Source of the DNA: an uncultured Clostridia bacterium
GTDB taxonomy: Bacteria; Bacillota; Clostridia; TANB77; CAG-508
Assembly (NCBI GenBank): GCA_934149075.1
Contig: CAKPDR010000004.1
Coordinates: 52,093-116,092 of the forward strand
Length of the DNA: 64,000 nucleotides
Reading direction: 5' to 3'
Every line of letters starts with the position of its first letter. Position 1 is the first letter of the stretch. This document shows, one piece after another, positions 1 through 8,116 of this stretch. Position numbers and translations under genes: made by a program. The notes under the pieces were generated by a model. That model searched no databases, was not told the origin of the DNA, and saw nothing but the letters and a program-made list of their open reading frames with translations.

Positions 1-335
1 GCAATGCCTGTATCTTTTTGTGCAAGCAAATATCGTTTCATATATAATACATCTGACATATCTATTTTTTTATCTTCATTTATATCTGCATTTACTACTG
101 CATCTCCTGACAATCTCCAATTTTCATTCTTATCTGATTTTAAAGAATATATATGACGTAACAAAAGTAACTCATCTGAAAGTGTTATTTGGTTATCTAG
201 ATTTGTGTCTCCTAAATAATATTCTTTTGTCGCTGAATAAGAATTATAAGCAATTGTAATTAACATTATAAATGCAATTATAAAACTAATAAAAAAAATC
301 ATTTTTTTCTTTTTCTTCATTTTTACTGTTTTCAT
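1..335 (-). CDS. Dockerin-like secreted protein, N-terminal part (runs off the window)
   Basis: An open frame starts at ATG 335 and runs off the left edge. A Shine-Dalgarno GATAGGAG lies just upstream. A Lys-rich N-terminus and hydrophobic stretch (about residues 12-28) form a signal peptide or anchor; a second in-frame ATG at 320 is possible. Then come two Ca-binding, dockerin type I-like segments, GDTNLDNQITLSDE and ADINEDKKIDMSD, each followed by a helix (LLLLRHI, VLYMKRYLL). Dockerins bind cohesins, and the next gene encodes a cohesin-like domain, so the two products may interact at the cell surface; that is inference. The C-terminal part is not visible, so a catalytic domain may follow. 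Confidence 0.75.
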   Translation of the reverse strand, partial: MKTVKMKKKKKMIFFISFIIAFIMLITIAYNSYSATKEYYLGDTNLDNQITLSDELLLLRHIYSLKSDKNENWRLSGDAVVNADINEDKKIDMSDVLYMKRYLLAQKDTGI

Positions 336-359
336 AATTCTAACTCCTATCTCATTTAA

Positions 360-1238
360 TTATAAATATTTCATCTGACGACATTTAATAAATGAATATA
401 TTCCAATAGCGAAAATTATAATTAAAACAATTGCTATTATATGAGTTCTATTTATGCCTGCATGAGGTATTTTATTTGCCTGTGCACTAGTATCAATTGT
501 TGCATTATTGCTCGTTGTTTCTTTATTTTCTTGTTTTACAATAAAAGTATTATTCTTTTTATTTTCATTGTTACTATCATCATAGATAATGTCATCTTTA
601 TTATTGTTGTTACTATTATTATTATTATTATTATTATTATTGTTGTTACTATTGTTATTATTATTGTTGTTGTTGTTATTATTATTGTTGTTATTATTGT
701 TATTATTATTATTGTTGTTGTTATTATTGTTGTTGTTATTATTGTTGTTGTTATTATTTGCAATTATATCGACAGATGTATTAACATCATCTATTTTAAA
801 TGATGTAGCTTCTGCAAATTCATTATTTTTTAATGTAATTGTTTGTTTACCAATAATAGCTCCACTTTTTATTTTTAATACTATTCTTCCAATTTCCTGA
901 TCTTCCTTAGTTCCTTCTAAATCTGATTTAGTAAATGTCACAGAATTTTCAATTAAATCACTTTTCCATTTTCCATTACTACTGTCTTGAACAGACAATT
1001 CAAAAATGTCTGAATTATAATCTAATAGTCCATTGTATATAGCAATTCCATTTTTTGATGTAATATTTGAAACTGTTAAAGACAATGTAATAGTTTCTCC
1101 TGGAGTTGCTTGTGTTTTATCAGGAGTTATTGACAGTGTGCAAGATTCACTACTTGCATAAACATTTTTAGGTAGTAATATTAAAATTACTATCCATAAT
1201 ACAAATAAAATTATATTTTTTTTACATTTCCAGTTCAT
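360..1238 (-). CDS. Cohesin-like domain protein with long poly-Asn linker and sortase-type C-terminus
   Basis: 292 aa. A signal peptide covers residues 1-28 (cleavage near VYA-SS). A beta-rich domain follows at about 31-158, with TPGETITLSLTVSNI and an LDYNSDIFEL-type strand, resembling cohesin folds. Residues 161-213 are almost pure Asn with two Ser. After an Asn/Lys-rich spacer comes IPHAG (257-261), a hydrophobic helix (about 265-284) and a basic tail, the layout of a sortase sorting signal with Ala in place of Thr. The start at 1238 has AGAGGTT upstream. The dockerin-like gene lies directly downstream on the same strand (25 nt apart). The cohesin call rests on pattern only; another Ig-like carbohydrate-binding fold is possible. 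Confidence 0.7.
   Translation of the reverse strand: MNWKCKKNIILFVLWIVILILLPKNVYASSESCTLSITPDKTQATPGETITLSLTVSNITSKNGIAIYNGLLDYNSDIFELSVQDSSNGKWKSDLIENSVTFTKSDLEGTKEDQEIGRIVLKIKSGAIIGKQTITLKNNEFAEATSFKIDDVNTSVDIIANNNNNNNNNNNNNNNNNNNNNNNNNNNNNNNNNNNNSNNNNNNNNNNNSNNNNKDDIIYDDSNNENKKNNTFIVKQENKETTSNNATIDTSAQANKIPHAGINRTHIIAIVLIIIFAIGIYSFIKCRQMKYL
600..758 (-). repeat. AAT/AAC trinucleotide tract encoding 53-residue Asn run
   Basis: A nearly pure run of att/gtt triplets on the plus strand, read as Asn codons on the minus strand, interrupted by two act triplets (Ser). It lies in frame inside the cohesin-like gene and forms its linker. Such tracts can change length by slippage in whole codons. The long Leu, Ile/Val or Thr/Ile frames here are shadows of this tract. 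Confidence 0.95.
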
Positions 1239-1322
1239 ATTAACCTCTTTCTTTTCTAATACTTATATTTATACTTTTTGTGCTTGTTGATTTATAGCTT
1301 GTCATAAGTCCAAGATACATTA

Positions 1323-1395
1323 GTAATTAACATTATAAATGCAATTATAAAACTAATAAAAAAATCAAATGTTTCTTATTCTTTATATTTTTCAT
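1323..1395 (-). pseudogene. Frameshifted remnant of a dockerin-gene leader
   Basis: An ATG at 1395 has AGGAGA upstream. The following bases closely match the signal-peptide region of the dockerin-like gene at 255-320. The A-run is one base shorter here (7 instead of 8), so the frame stops after 16 codons. With the missing base restored, the peptide continues as IFFISFIIAFIMLIT, as in the intact gene. Similarity ends near 1323. It looks like the 5' stub of a duplicated dockerin gene whose body is lost. Confidence 0.7.
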
Positions 1396-1445
1396 AAATT
1401 TATCTCCTAATTCATATGTTAATAATTATTTTTTTCTATATTTTT

Positions 1446-1474
1446 ATTATAATATTAGCATTAATTATTGTCAA
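1446..1474 (-). promoter_or_regulatory. Consensus promoter upstream of cohesin/dockerin genes
   Basis: On the minus strand, TTGACA (1474-1469) and TATAAT (1451-1446) are separated by exactly 17 bases, a perfect sigma-A-type promoter. The transcript would first read the frameshifted leader remnant, then the cohesin-like and dockerin-like genes. Confidence 0.75.
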
Positions 1475-1516
1475 TAAATTTGAATTTATAATAGTTTGAA
1501 ACATTTGATTTTTTAT

Positions 1517-4500
1517 TTATTTTATCTGTATATTTTTATATTTTTTGTATGTAATTCTTCCAACAATTGCTAATATTAAGATTAGGCCTATCATTAACAT
1601 ACCTTTTCCTGCTTTTGGTAATATTTCTGTTGCTATTGTTTTATCTGTTTTTTCCGTATCTGATGAATTATTTGGATTCTGCTTACCTGGTGTTGGATTT
1701 ACTATTGTGTCTGAATTTACGTCTTCTTTTTTCTTTCCATCAATATATTTTTCGATATTTATATTACTTACTTCTAATTTTGAAGATTTTGTTATTTTTT
1801 CTTGTTCTGCATTATTTAATATTGCAATTTCTTTTATATATAAATATACATCATTTGCTTTTGATACTTCTTCATAATTTGAGATATCTGATGTGTTTAT
1901 TTCAAATGATATTTTATTATCTTTTTTATCTATATTTTCTATTTTTATCCATTTTCCGATATTTGATTCATTTGGATTTGATGATAAATAATAATAATAT
2001 TCCATTGTATCATTTTCGTTAGCAAATGTTATATTACTAATATCTACTGAAATTATGCTATATTCTTTTTTACTTGTATCTGTGAAATCATATGATTTCA
2101 TTTTTGTTACTTTAACTTGCATGTTATCAAAATTTGAGTTTTGAGGTTTTTTTACGTCCACATTTCCTTTATTATCATCATCTTTCTTTTCTTCTTTTAT
2201 TTCAATATCAAATTGTGCTGTTTTTTCTTTATATGTTACTGTTATCGTATTTTTTCCTAATACTTTATTATTAAATCCACTTACTATTACATCACTTGAA
2301 TTCATTGAAATTTCTGTTTTTGAACCATCACTATATGTAACTTCTATACTTCCTCCTGTTAAATCTAGTTGTTCTTTATTTTGAATATATTCTGTTTTGG
2401 CTGGCTTTGTTTTTATGCTTATAGCTGTAATTGTTTTTTCTACACTTGGCTTTTGCTCTTTTGCTTTTACATTAATTGTTTGTGATACTGTTTTTCCGTT
2501 GTATTCAATCGTTACACTTGATTGTCCTTCTACTAAATTCATTCCATTTTTTATTGTATAATTTGTTACTTCTTTTGATGTTCCATCACTGTATTTTGCT
2601 TTTACTATCATTCCTGTTTTATCAAAATTTTCTCCTACAATATATGATGTTTTTGAAGGTGGTGTTGCTATTTCTATTCTTTCAAGTACAATTGGCTTTT
2701 GCTCTTCAGCTTTTATTTCAACATCAAATTGTGCTGTCTTTTTTTCATATTCCACTGTTATTGTATTTTTTCCTAACACCTTATTATTGAATCCGCTTAC
2801 CGTTACATTATTTGAATTCATTGGCACATTTGTTTTTGAACCATCATTGTATATAGCTTCGATAATTCCTCCTGTCAAGTCTAATTCTTCTTTATTTTGA
2901 ATATATTCTGTTTTTGTTGGTTTAGCTTTTATGTTTATTGATGTAATTGCTTTTTCTGGTTCTTTGGCTTTTACCTCAATTTCTTGTGTTGCTGTTTTCC
3001 AGTTATACTCTACTGTTATACTTGATTGATCTTCTTCTAGATTAGTTCCGTTTTTTATTGTATAATCTGTTATTTCTTTTGATGTTCCATCACTATATTT
3101 TGCTTTTACTACCATTCCTGTTTTGTCAAAATTTTCTCCTACAATATATGATGTTTTTGAAGGTGGTGTTGTTATTTCTATACTTTGTAGTATATTTGGC
3201 TCTAAGGTTGATCTTGTAAAAGCTTTTATTGTTGTATCAAAATTAGCTGTAGATCCCTTAGTAACTTCTTTCATAGTAGAAGTGTCTATCCATTCATTAG
3301 ATTCTATCTTTCCATCATAAGAATAAAAACATTTTCCACTTTCAACAGTTACATTATTCAACCAATCTTTTGTTTTAGCTGGTGGCGTTTCTAAATCTTT
3401 TATATATTCCGCAAAATTATATTCCATTTCCACTGATGTATATTTTTCATTTTCTCCCTGAATTTCAATCATTACTACAAAATTATTTCCAGTGATTTCT
3501 ATAGGCTCTGAAAATTCTATAGTATGATATCCAGCTTCAAATGTTATTGTCTCACCAGTTTTCAAGTTCATTTGTTGCATATCATCTTTTGCTTTACTCG
3601 TTCCATTTGGATTTACATATACCTTGCATGTATATTTTTCTGGTGCATATATTGAAACTTGATTTAAATATTCTGTACCAGATGTTTTTTTATCAAATAC
3701 TGTTGCTAAATATATTTTATTTTTCTTTATTCTTACTACAGATCCTGTTGGTGCATATTGATCATATTGATATATATTTTCATATGTTATATCTGTTTGC
3801 GCATCCATTATTCCTAACATTCTATCATATACATTAACATCTTCATATGATACATATATAATTCCATTGTCACCTATACCAGTTCCAAATGAATCTCTAA
3901 CAATCCATGCACCATCATTTTGAGGTTTTTTATCTACCACGAAATTATTTTTACTATAGTTATCATCCCAACCAATAATTAATGCGTAATGATTTGTTGG
4001 ATATTTCTCATTATCATCACAATATAAAGCTCCTGTTTTTTTATTATAATATGATTCATCTGTACTGCTCACACCATGAATCAATGTAGCGACTCCACCA
4101 TTATTTTTTATAAGTTCTTTTATTTTTTGTTTTAATAAAGTTTTATTGTCACCTTGTAATTCCTTTAACATTGTTATTGTATCATTGATTTGGGTTTTAT
4201 TATTTTTATCTATCTGTTTTAATTCTACTTTATCGTCATTATTCTCAAATGGCATATCTTTTTCTAAAACTGCTCCCATACCATTTGTTAAATATGAAGT
4301 AGCCATCCACACGTTTACTCTATCTTTGTCACCAACTTCTCTATTGAACCCCTTTGGATTAATTCCATCTTTAAATGTCATACTTGTAGCATACTCCATA
4401 TGCCTTTCTGAAAAATCATATGTAACTGGACTAATTCCATTCTTATAATCTTTTAGTGCTAATGTACTTTCCAATGCTCCTATACTTGCAAATGCCCATG

Positions 4501-4771
4501 AAGAATTTGTTTGTTGTTGATTTTTTATCATCATATTTGCTGGAATTAAATCTTTTAGTGAATATTTTGTATCTACTGTTGCGTTTAACGCATTTACTAA
4601 TTTTAATGGATTGGTTATTTCTCTTTTTGTTTTAGTAACATTATCTGCCTCTTCTAATTGTTCTATCATTTTTGCATAATCTTCTGAATTCGCCAAAACA
4701 ATTTTATTACCTAAACTTAATATAACTAAAAAAATAATCATTGTTATTACAAATTTCTTTTGTTTTTTCAT
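1517..4771 (-). CDS. Papain-like (C1) protein lacking catalytic Cys, with Ig-like repeats and LPKAG anchor
   Basis: 1084 aa. The start at 4771 is chosen because GAGGG sits 5 nt upstream and the N-terminus MKKQKK matches the paralogue. The order is signal peptide, C1 peptidase-like domain (about 65-320), a jelly-roll-like region, four bacterial Ig-like repeats of two alternating types (about 530-830), a conserved C-terminal domain, then LPKAG, a membrane helix and a basic tail. The papain Cys position reads SSW rather than CW (Ser at about 91), and the active-site NSWG reads DSFG; the oxyanion Gln and the His (NHYALIIGWDD) remain. It is therefore probably not a cysteine protease. It follows the intact paralogue by 27 nt, likely in one transcript. 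Its 3' third is nearly identical in DNA to that gene. Confidence 0.85.
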   Translation of the reverse strand: MKKQKKFVITMIIFLVILSLGNKIVLANSEDYAKMIEQLEEADNVTKTKREITNPLKLVNALNATVDTKYSLKDLIPANMMIKNQQQTNSSWAFASIGALESTLALKDYKNGISPVTYDFSERHMEYATSMTFKDGINPKGFNREVGDKDRVNVWMATSYLTNGMGAVLEKDMPFENNDDKVELKQIDKNNKTQINDTITMLKELQGDNKTLLKQKIKELIKNNGGVATLIHGVSSTDESYYNKKTGALYCDDNEKYPTNHYALIIGWDDNYSKNNFVVDKKPQNDGAWIVRDSFGTGIGDNGIIYVSYEDVNVYDRMLGIMDAQTDITYENIYQYDQYAPTGSVVRIKKNKIYLATVFDKKTSGTEYLNQVSIYAPEKYTCKVYVNPNGTSKAKDDMQQMNLKTGETITFEAGYHTIEFSEPIEITGNNFVVMIEIQGENEKYTSVEMEYNFAEYIKDLETPPAKTKDWLNNVTVESGKCFYSYDGKIESNEWIDTSTMKEVTKGSTANFDTTIKAFTRSTLEPNILQSIEITTPPSKTSYIVGENFDKTGMVVKAKYSDGTSKEITDYTIKNGTNLEEDQSSITVEYNWKTATQEIEVKAKEPEKAITSINIKAKPTKTEYIQNKEELDLTGGIIEAIYNDGSKTNVPMNSNNVTVSGFNNKVLGKNTITVEYEKKTAQFDVEIKAEEQKPIVLERIEIATPPSKTSYIVGENFDKTGMIVKAKYSDGTSKEVTNYTIKNGMNLVEGQSSVTIEYNGKTVSQTINVKAKEQKPSVEKTITAISIKTKPAKTEYIQNKEQLDLTGGSIEVTYSDGSKTEISMNSSDVIVSGFNNKVLGKNTITVTYKEKTAQFDIEIKEEKKDDDNKGNVDVKKPQNSNFDNMQVKVTKMKSYDFTDTSKKEYSIISVDISNITFANENDTMEYYYYLSSNPNESNIGKWIKIENIDKKDNKISFEINTSDISNYEEVSKANDVYLYIKEIAILNNAEQEKITKSSKLEVSNINIEKYIDGKKKEDVNSDTIVNPTPGKQNPNNSSDTEKTDKTIATEILPKAGKGMLMIGLILILAIVGRITYKKYKNIQIK

Positions 4772-4798
4772 TTTTCCCTCACTTATTTTTAACACCTT

Positions 4799-7700
4799 TT
4801 ATTTTACTTGTATATCTTTATATTTTCTGTATGTTATTCTTCCTACAATTGCTAATATTAATATTAACCCTATCATTAACATACCTTTTCCTGCTTTTGG
4901 TAATACTTCTGTTGCTATTGTTTTGTCTATCTTTTCTGTATTTGATGAATTATTTGGAGTTTGATTACCTGGTGTTGAATTTACTATTGTATCTGAATTT
5001 ATATCTTCTTTTTTCTTTCCATCAATATATTTTTCAATGTTTGTATCGTTCACTTCTAATTTTGATGATTTTGTTATTTTTTCTTGTTCTGCATTATTTA
5101 ATATTGCAATTTCTTTTATATATAAATATACATCATTTGCTTTTGATACTTCTTCATAATTTGAGATATCTGATGTGTTTATTTCAAATGATATTTTATT
5201 ATCTTTTTTATCTATATTTTCTATTTTTATCCATTTTCCGATATTTGATTCATTTGGATTTGATGATAAATAATAATAATATTCCATTGTATCATTTTCG
5301 TTAGCAAATGTTATATTACTAATATCTACTGAAATTATGCTATATTCTTTTTTACTTGTATCTGTGAAATCATATGATTTCATTTTTGTTACTTTAGCTT
5401 GCATATTATCAAAGTTTGAGTTTTGAGGTTTTTTTACTTCCACATTTTCCTTATTATCATCATCTTTCTTTTCTTCTTTTATTTCAATATCGAATTGTGC
5501 TGTTTTTTCTTTATATGTTATTGTTATTGTATTTTTTCCTAACACCTTATTATCAAATCCACTTATTGTTACATCATTTGATAGCATTGAAATTTCTGTT
5601 TTTGATCCATCACTATATGTAACTTCTATACTTCCTCCTGTTAAATCTAATTGCTCTTTATTTTGAATATATTCTGTTTTTGCTGGCTTTGTTTTTATGC
5701 TTATAGCTGTAATTGTTTTTTCTACACTTGGCTTTTGCTCTTCAGCTTTTATTTCAATATCAAATTGTGCTGTCTTTTTTTCATATTCTACTGTTATTGT
5801 ATTTTTTCCTAACACCTTATTATTGAATCCGCTTACTATTACATCGCTTGAATTCATCGGCACATTTGTTTTTGAACCGTCATTGTATATAGCTTCAATA
5901 ATTCCTCCTGTCAAGTCTAATTCTTCCTTATTTTGAATATATTCTGTTTTTGTTGGTTTAGCTTTTACATTTATTGATGTAATTGCTTTTTCTGGTTCTT
6001 TGGCTTTTACCTCAATTTCTTGTGTTATCGTCTTTCCTTGATATTCTATTGTTATACTTGATTGATTTTCTACTAAATTCGTTCCGTTTTTTATTGTATA
6101 ATCTGTTATTTCTTTTAAAGTTTCATCACTGTATTTTGCTTTTACTACCATTCCTGTTTTGTCAAAATTTTCTCCTACATAATATGATGTTTTTGAAGGT
6201 GGTGTTGTTATTTCTATGCTTTCAAGTTCTGGTGTACTTGGTTTTACAGTTGTGAATGCTTTGATTGTTGTATCATAATTTGGTAAATTTTCATAACGTT
6301 CGTGTTCTTTAGATGTATCTATCCATTCTTCACTATTTTCTCCCAAGGCAACAAAGCATTTTCCATTTGCTACTGTAACATTATCAAAATTATGTAATGC
6401 ACTTGCTGAATTTTCATTTTCTCCAAAAAATTCAGAATAGTTATATTCTGTTGCTATAGACAATTTATCTGTTTGAGTTCCTTCTACTTCTATAACAACT
6501 GTAAAACTGTTACCCGTAATTTGTACTGGATTTTTAAATTCTATTGTATGATATCCTGCCCCAAATGTCACTGTTTCTCCTGACTTTAATTGTACTAATT
6601 GTAAATCGCTTTTCTCCTTGCTTGAGCCATTTGGATTTACATATACTTTACATGTATATGTTTCTGGTGTATTTATAGAAACTTGTGTTAAATATTCCGT
6701 TTCATTAGTTTTCTTATCAAATACTGTTGCTAAACGTCCTTTGTTTGCCTTTTTATATATAATTGTCATTGGGCCACCAAATTGATTATACTGATATATT
6801 TTATCATATGTAACTTCTTGTTGCGCATTTGTTATTCCATATAAATTTTTATATACATTAACATCTTCATATGATATATACATAAATCCATTGTCTCCAA
6901 TATTCATTACTGCCTCATCATTTTCTATTGTATATCCAAGTTCTTCAAATACTTTTTTTGCAATTTCATCAGGTATCATGTCTGCACTTGTCCATCCATA
7001 TTCTGCACATTTATCTGCTAATTGTTTAAATATAAAATTTTTCATTTCTTCTAAGTTATATCTTTGTTCAGTTCCCCAAGAATTTTTTATAATCCATGCT
7101 CCATTATTTTGTGGCTTTTTGCTTTCTATAAAGTTATCTTTGCTATAGTTGTCATCCCACCCAACTATTAATACTGAATGATTAATTTGATATTTTGTAT
7201 CATCATCACAATACAATGCACCTGTTTTATTATTGTAACATTCATTATTATATAAACTTGCTCCGTAAATTTGAGCATATATACCCCCATAATCATTTAT
7301 ATGTTGTTTCATTTGTTGTTTTATTTGAGTTTTGTCTTCTGTTGCTTTATATGTTGGAAAATTGATTGCATCGTTAAGTTGTGTTATTACATTTACATTT
7401 TGTATTTTGCTTAGCTCTATTAAATCTATATTATTTTCAAATGGCATTTCTTTTTCTGAAATAGCGCCTGTTCCATTTGTTAAATATGCTTCAAATGTAT
7501 TACTGTTACCTCCACTGTCGACCTTTCTATGAAACCCATTTTTATTGGTTCCATCTTTAAATGTATCTGAAGTTGCATATTCCATATGTCTTTCTGAAAA
7601 ATCATACACTATTGGATTTATTCCATTTTTATAATTCATCAATGCTAATGTACTTTCTAACATTCCTAGACTGGCAAAAGTCCAACACGCATTAGTTGTT

Positions 7701-8008
7701 TGTTGATTTTTTACTACAATATTATCTGGTATTACATCTTTTAATGAATATTTAGTATCAGCTGTTGCCTTTAGCATCTTTGCCACTTTTAGTGGACTTG
7801 TTATTTTAGGACTTGTTTTTGGTATATCATACATTAGTGGTTCTATTACTTTTTCTTTTTCTTCGTCACTTAGCTCTAGATATTTTTCATATTCCTCTGA
7901 TAATTCTATTGTGGCTGAATCATCTTTTGCAAATGTTTTACAACATGATGATAAAATCACAATAAGGATCAATATTGGTATTATTAAAATTTTCTTTTGT
8001 TTTTTCAT
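4799..8008 (-). CDS. Papain-like (C1) cysteine peptidase, wall-anchored, with Ig-like repeats
   Basis: 1069 aa from ATG 8008, which has GGGGGA just upstream. The upstream in-frame ATG at 8053 would lie before the predicted transcription start and is rejected. It has a signal peptide, then a C1 domain with all catalytic parts: Gln and Cys in NQQTTNACWTF (Cys near 108), His in NHSVLIVGWDD and Asn in KNSWGTE. About 60 extra residues follow NSWG compared with the paralogue. Three Ig-like repeats (Big_3-like, with PPSKTSY..GENFDKTGM), a conserved C-terminal domain and LPKAG plus membrane helix and basic tail follow. It is predicted to be a surface protease attached by sortase. Whether it works on host or self proteins cannot be told. 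Confidence 0.85.
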   Translation of the reverse strand: MKKQKKILIIPILILIVILSSCCKTFAKDDSATIELSEEYEKYLELSDEEKEKVIEPLMYDIPKTSPKITSPLKVAKMLKATADTKYSLKDVIPDNIVVKNQQTTNACWTFASLGMLESTLALMNYKNGINPIVYDFSERHMEYATSDTFKDGTNKNGFHRKVDSGGNSNTFEAYLTNGTGAISEKEMPFENNIDLIELSKIQNVNVITQLNDAINFPTYKATEDKTQIKQQMKQHINDYGGIYAQIYGASLYNNECYNNKTGALYCDDDTKYQINHSVLIVGWDDNYSKDNFIESKKPQNNGAWIIKNSWGTEQRYNLEEMKNFIFKQLADKCAEYGWTSADMIPDEIAKKVFEELGYTIENDEAVMNIGDNGFMYISYEDVNVYKNLYGITNAQQEVTYDKIYQYNQFGGPMTIIYKKANKGRLATVFDKKTNETEYLTQVSINTPETYTCKVYVNPNGSSKEKSDLQLVQLKSGETVTFGAGYHTIEFKNPVQITGNSFTVVIEVEGTQTDKLSIATEYNYSEFFGENENSASALHNFDNVTVANGKCFVALGENSEEWIDTSKEHERYENLPNYDTTIKAFTTVKPSTPELESIEITTPPSKTSYYVGENFDKTGMVVKAKYSDETLKEITDYTIKNGTNLVENQSSITIEYQGKTITQEIEVKAKEPEKAITSINVKAKPTKTEYIQNKEELDLTGGIIEAIYNDGSKTNVPMNSSDVIVSGFNNKVLGKNTITVEYEKKTAQFDIEIKAEEQKPSVEKTITAISIKTKPAKTEYIQNKEQLDLTGGSIEVTYSDGSKTEISMLSNDVTISGFDNKVLGKNTITITYKEKTAQFDIEIKEEKKDDDNKENVEVKKPQNSNFDNMQAKVTKMKSYDFTDTSKKEYSIISVDISNITFANENDTMEYYYYLSSNPNESNIGKWIKIENIDKKDNKISFEINTSDISNYEEVSKANDVYLYIKEIAILNNAEQEKITKSSKLEVNDTNIEKYIDGKKKEDINSDTIVNSTPGNQTPNNSSNTEKIDKTIATEVLPKAGKGMLMIGLILILAIVGRITYRKYKDIQVK

Positions 8009-8043
8009 TTTTTCCCCCATTTTTCGTTCAATTTTCTTCTTTA

Positions 8044-8072
8044 ATGGTATCACTTTACATTTTTTTAGTCAA
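8044..8072 (-). promoter_or_regulatory. Promoter of the C1 peptidase pair
   Basis: Minus strand TTGACT (8072-8067), 17-base spacer, TACCAT (8049-8044). A transcript starting near 8037 would carry both peptidase-like genes and supports the start at 8008. Confidence 0.6.
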
Positions 8073-8116
8073 GAGTTTTTCAGAAACTATATCTGCCATT
8101 TTTTGCCATCTTTTTT

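Noticed and set aside
600..758. Triplet tract as a CRISPR or minisatellite array
   Set aside because: No repeat-spacer structure; it is in frame inside a protein gene.
441..900. Plus-strand open frames rich in Leu, Val or Ile
   Set aside because: They are shadows of the Asn triplet tract and of the cohesin-like gene; no ribosome site and low-complexity composition.
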